A DNA stretch of 64,000 nucleotides from Melieria omissa (Eukaryota; Arthropoda; Insecta; Diptera; Ulidiidae). Positions 62,301-64,000 of this stretch are shown one piece after another. The translations under genes were made by a program, and so were the position numbers. The first letter of the stretch is position 1. Every line of letters starts with the position of its first letter. The notes beneath the pieces were generated by a model. It was not told where the DNA came from. It was given only the letters and a program-made list of their open reading frames with translations, and searched no databases. Location: assembly GCA_963971225.1 (NCBI GenBank), contig OZ020269.1:45095264-45159263 (forward strand). Direction: 5' to 3'.

Positions 62301-62985
62301 AACCGTATTATTCTATGATCCGACATTGAAGGTTCCCCAGAAACCCTCCAGTTTTTAACCAGTTCGGAGCTTAGAGTATTTCCTAGGGTTATGGTCTAGG
62401 GGTCTAGGACCTCCTCTCTCGAGCTGGTTACAAACGTTGGTATATTTCCCACGTTAAAAATTTCTAATTTATTGCTAATAATAAATTCTAAAAGGTACTC
62501 ACCCCTTTGCTTCGTAACGCTGCTTCCCCAGGCCTCGCTGTGCGCATTCGCATCGCAACCCAGTATAAGTGGCAGCTTCTTCAGCTCACAGTACCTCACC
62601 AGTTTAGAGACTGCCTCTGGCGGAGCCAGGGTGTCCTCTACTGGGAAGTAACCTGTGGCCATTACTATGTCCTGAGCGGTCCCGTTTATTAACACCGGTA
62701 TCTGTACCGCAACCAGGTCCCTAGAAAGGAAATCTGGAAGACATATAAAGTTCAAACCATTGGTTACTAACATGCAGGCTCTTGGGTTATTACATCTGAT
62801 ATCCCAAATTACCTGTAAGTTCCTTTCTGCCAAACCTTTGATTTGGCCCCTGCACACCCAGGGTTCCTGGACCAGCACCACACTCCAGCAATGACCGCAG
62901 AAGCGGCCTTTGCGTGGTGCAGATTGATCTGCGCAACTGCGGTGCTGGTCATAGCGGCCTTAGCGTTTCCCGGCGCCGCCTTCAT
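59338..62985 (-). pseudogene. LINE-c ORF2 (endonuclease, reverse transcriptase, RNase H), broken
   Basis: The likely start is ATG at 62985, leading to VAQINLHHAKAASA, a typical endonuclease N-terminus. Endonuclease motifs LVQEPWV and LGCDANAHSEAWGS follow, then an in-frame TAG at 62396-62398 (EVLDP*TITLGN) before MSDHRI. Reverse transcriptase motifs are KSPGPDGIFP, HAYRAGRSTETAL, FPDIEGAFDN and TRGCPQGG. A run of 13 C (61037-61049; G on the coding strand) breaks the frame, and GYADDIVIL (catalytic Asp pair) lies in the next frame. A further shift near 60470 precedes RNase H (WYTDGSLTEE, ILSDSQAAIKAL). Another shift falls at WVPG/QGHTGIEGNERADELA, near 59880-59900. The C-terminus has a C-X2-C...H-X4-C knuckle and stops at 59338. 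At least four to five lesions make it inactive. Confidence 0.9.
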
Positions 62986-63059
62986 CCTCCGTCAGACCGC
63001 TCTCCTTATCCAGGTCCGACAGGGAGACTCTATCGGAGTCTTCGTCATCAGCGGCCATG

Positions 63060-63794
63060 CTAAGCATCGACTTCGTGAGGTAGGAGGCTAATCTCCTCGA
63101 CGCCCTCACTGCTAGCAGCCTCTTTCTGTACAAGTGTGGCCACCTCCTTTGGAATTACGGCTTCGCCTTCCGCAGGAGTATCTGGTGCCGGCGTATCAAC
63201 CACCTCCGGATGCTCGCGGCGCTTGTGCACATGCACTGGTACAGTGCCAAACCTGTACCGCAGGACACACTTGCACTTCTTAATGGCCTCTATCGATCGG
63301 TCGTCGACCCCGATCGTCAAGACCTTGCCATTCTTCTCGTTTTTGAACGGAAGATTCTACACAGGTTAGTGTGCAGCCCCTCGTTTTGTGCGATGAGCAA
63401 ATCGAAGAGCTGTTTATTGTCCTTCCCTGCAGCCTTCGGGAGGTAAACAGTCAGCAGATGTACACCGGGTATGAGGTCCCCGTCGCACGTTGCCAGCTTT
63501 ACCCCCTTCCAGCCAGGTAGAGTGGGGACTAGGCCCTTGAGCCATTCTGCTGTGTCGGCACTTGCACAGTCAACCAGTATGAGTCCTGGTCGAAAGTGTA
63601 TGCCATCGAACTGGAGTTAAGCCCTCCAGCCCTTACACATTTCTGCCACAAGTGCATCTTCAATCTGACCCTGCTCCTCTCTGGAGAGTATGTTTACAGG
63701 GAAAGATGCCGGGAGTATTGCCAGTCTAACGCCCTTGGCGGCACCCGCATAGGTGACTCCTGGCCTCCTGACTCCCGCCTTCTGTTTTGGTAAC
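63060..63794 (-). pseudogene. LINE-c ORF1 fragment (gag-like, DUF4780-like)
   Basis: From the insertion end the frame encodes AGAAKGVRLAILPASFPV and a helix (EEQGQIEDALVAEM). It crosses an in-frame TAA at 63617-63619 and continues as FRPGLILVDCASADTAEWL and PGWKGVKLATCDGDLIPGV, which resembles the DUF4780 domain of insect LINE ORF1 proteins. A frameshift near 63320 leads into KVLTIGVDDRSIEAIKK and an acidic tail ending at 63060. ORF1 proteins bind element RNA. The usual N-terminal half is missing. The domain name is from memory and moderately sure. Confidence 0.7.
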
Positions 63795-63805
63795 ATGAAA
63801 TCTAC
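63795..63805. repeat. LINE-c target-site duplication, right copy
   Basis: This second copy of atgaaatctac restores the reading of the interrupted transposase in the same frame (MKST). Confidence 0.9.
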
Positions 63806-64000
63806 AGTAGTCTGGAAAAATCCGAGACCATCATCCCCACGATACTGTAGACCTATCAAAATTCAATGTGCAAAGGAATCAGTTGACTTGACAAAAAAAA
63901 ACAACAGACGAGGTGGAAGATCAAATAAAAAATCTCGATACGTTTGAAACTACTGTTGATGGGACAATCGTGCGTGTCAAGTATGATTTATCCTTAACAA
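63795..64000 (+). pseudogene. Transib/RAG1-like transposase, continuation right of LINE-c (runs off window)
   Basis: Reading from the right target duplication gives MKSTVVWKNPRPSSPRYCRP, then IKIQCAKESVDLT. It then shifts by one base in an A9 run (63893-63901) to TTDEVEDQIKNLDTFETT and VDGTIVRVKYDLSLT. The WKNP-PSS-R-CRPI block followed by a K-Y-L-L-T strand is the expected continuation of Transib/RAG1-like proteins after the first catalytic Asp. It joins in frame to the fragment ending at 59269. This part is absent from units 1-9, which stop in LINE-c. The end of the gene and the 3' terminal repeat lie outside the window. Confidence 0.7.

Larger units (their letters stand above)
59270..63794 (-). 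mobile_element. LINE-c, long non-LTR retrotransposon copy (4525 bp)
   Basis: The 11-bp target duplication atgaaatctac lies at 59259-59269 and 63795-63805. The element reads on the minus strand. ORF1 (partial, DUF4780-like) is followed by ORF2 with AP-type endonuclease, reverse transcriptase, RNase H and a zinc-knuckle, and it ends in a short A/T-rich (AAT-like) tail beside the left duplication. It starts inside ORF1 coding sequence, so it is probably 5'-truncated. It splits the Transib-like transposase exactly in coding sequence (TTTMKST before, MKSTVVWKNP after). Order RT then RNase H places it among RNase H-bearing clades (LOA/R1/I group). It is not the same family as LINE-a/b: the tail and protein differ. 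Confidence 0.92.

Noticed and set aside
62843..63446. Plus-strand frames of 77-82 codons across LINE-c ORF1
   Set aside because: No motif is seen. The minus strand shows the ORF1 and endonuclease start motifs expected for LINE-c.
59270..63794. An endogenous virus or LTR retrotransposon on the right
   Set aside because: There are no long terminal repeats, protease or integrase. The AP endonuclease-RT-RNase H order, A/T-rich tail and 11-bp duplication are those of a LINE.

Overview
The window looks like arthropod, most likely insect, nuclear DNA. It is AT-rich, has no bacterial-type gene organisation, and is built almost entirely from mobile elements: Transib/RAG1-like, mariner, a piggyBac-like MITE, and two LINE families. 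One LINE family carries a (CCTAA)n tail, the insect telomeric motif. I found no host gene, rRNA, tRNA or CRISPR.

Positions 1-59473 form a head-to-tail array of ten units: one partial, nine complete. The bare unit is about 4.95 kb (unit 8, 42036-46986). Each unit runs from an AT-rich start, through a piggyBac-like MITE and AT-rich spacer, to a candidate Transib-type 5' terminus (CACAGTG...). The 5' half of a Transib/RAG1-like transposase gene follows: a 19-nt first exon, one intron and a large second exon. Each unit ends in 204 bp of the 3' end of an inverted LINE (LINE-c). Units differ by three optional insertions: a mariner in the transposase intron (units 4, 6, 9, 10), a 0.7 kb 5'-truncated LINE-a (units 2, 3, 4, 5, 7), and a 1.5 kb copy of the same LINE family, LINE-b (units 1-2).

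At 59473 the tenth unit does not restart. It continues into the rest of LINE-c (59270-63794, minus strand, 11-bp target duplication), and beyond it, from 63795, the transposase reading resumes and leaves the window. So 59473/59474 is the right edge of the array. This gives an order of events: Transib-like element, then LINE-c inserted into its transposase, then tandem amplification with one breakpoint inside LINE-c. LINE-a, LINE-b and mariner copies then spread or were lost by unequal exchange, gene conversion and excision.

All transposase and reverse transcriptase reading frames are broken by 1-nt shifts (often in homopolymers), stops or truncation. The most informative signals are mariner excision footprints at the empty intron sites, an exact 11,902-bp higher-order duplication inside the array, the RSS-like Transib terminus, and the array edge that reveals how the satellite-like repeat was born. 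Family assignments rest on motifs read by eye; no database search was possible.
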